From the IMG/VR virus record IMGVR_UViG_3300027852_000153, positions 1-26,599 of that record: 26,599 nt of DNA, one strand, 5' to 3'. Numbering within the stretch: position 1 is the first letter of the stretch; every line of letters starts with the position of its first letter. A program made the translations under genes and the position numbers. The stretch comes from a virus. Of the stretch, positions 26,530 through 26,599 are shown piece after piece. The notes below the pieces were generated by a model. The model saw nothing but the letters and a program-made list of their open reading frames with translations. It was not told the DNA's origin and searched no databases.

Positions 26530-26599
26530 ATGAGTAAGGAATACATTGCGGCTGCGGCGATTCAGGTTGAAGGCGTAACTATCAGCCTTCCCAAGCCCG
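26530..26599 (+). CDS. Partial gene at window end
   Basis: ATG at 26530 after AGAGGATAGAGA; reads MSKEYIAAAAIQVEGVTISL followed by PKP and runs off the window. The beginning (an alanine-rich strand and SLPKP) resembles N-termini of small phage proteins of unknown function. The third in a row of small genes preceded by similar AGAGGATAG ribosome sites. Confidence 0.55.
   Translation, partial: MSKEYIAAAAIQVEGVTISLPKP

Noticed and set aside
1-26599. Prophage features (integrase, attachment site, CI-type repressor)
   Set aside because: None seen. The ribbon-helix-helix and winged-helix proteins are regulators but not evidence of lysogeny; the rest of the genome is outside the window.

Overview
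The window is a contiguous piece of a tailed-phage genome, a siphovirus with a long non-contractile tail (tape measure plus single tail-tube protein, no sheath). The likely host is an alphaproteobacterium, probably a marine Rhodobacterales (Roseobacter-type) cell. The reasons are the gene-transfer-agent-like tail genes, a DUF2312/GapR homologue (a family essentially confined to Alphaproteobacteria) and several tail proteins of the type seen in roseophages. Terminase, portal and capsid genes would lie left of position 1. No integrase, attachment site or replicative polymerase is visible, so lifestyle cannot be settled from this window.

Layout. (i) 1-14.1 kb, + strand: head-tail connector, a cluster of small head-associated proteins (three look related), head closure, gp10-like and DUF3168 tail completion proteins, tail tube, a G/GT tail chaperone pair joined by a -1 frameshift, tape measure, two tail-tip proteins, small tail proteins, a repetitive coiled-coil protein and a large fibre ending in an S74 self-cleaving chaperone. 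Genes overlap by 1-14 nt almost throughout. The two real gaps (before 4244 and before 10601) carry the same extended -10 motif. (ii) 14.1-15.84 kb, + strand: lysis cassette (holin candidates, T7-lysozyme-type amidase, overlapping Rz/Rz1-like spanins). (iii) 15.84-19.25 kb, - strand: an early operon for recombination and DNA binding (HNH nuclease, NinB-like protein, GapR homologue, Rad52-like annealing protein, small unknowns). (iv) 19.25-19.39 kb: a divergent promoter region with an inverted 8-bp repeat over both -10 boxes, next to a gene for a small ribbon-helix-helix protein. (v) 19.39-22.9 kb, + strand: SSB, HNH nuclease, an OmpR/PhoB-type winged-helix protein without receiver, an HTH protein, a VRR-NUC nuclease and small genes. 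(vi) 22.9-26.6 kb: accessory region with a structured non-coding stretch carrying tRNA T-loop-like hairpins, an HNH homing-type nuclease, a Lar-like zinc protein, a terminator, six packed tRNA genes on the - strand, about 700 nt of gene-free but hairpin-rich sequence, and small unknown genes.

Most interesting: the gene-free 25268-25964 block next to the tRNA array reads like a large structured RNA (giant phage RNAs such as GOLLD and ROOL are known near phage tRNAs; membership is not shown here). A second structured block lies at about 22.99-23.26 kb. The tRNA array contains two leucine tRNAs without the usual long variable arm and one aberrant tRNA with two competing anticodon hairpins. Several real small genes (943-1116, 4984-5262 by frameshift, 15841-16005, 16363-16530, 21848-22015, 26315-26488) were found by reading overlaps and ribosome binding sites. 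All assignments were made by eye; no search or folding program was run.
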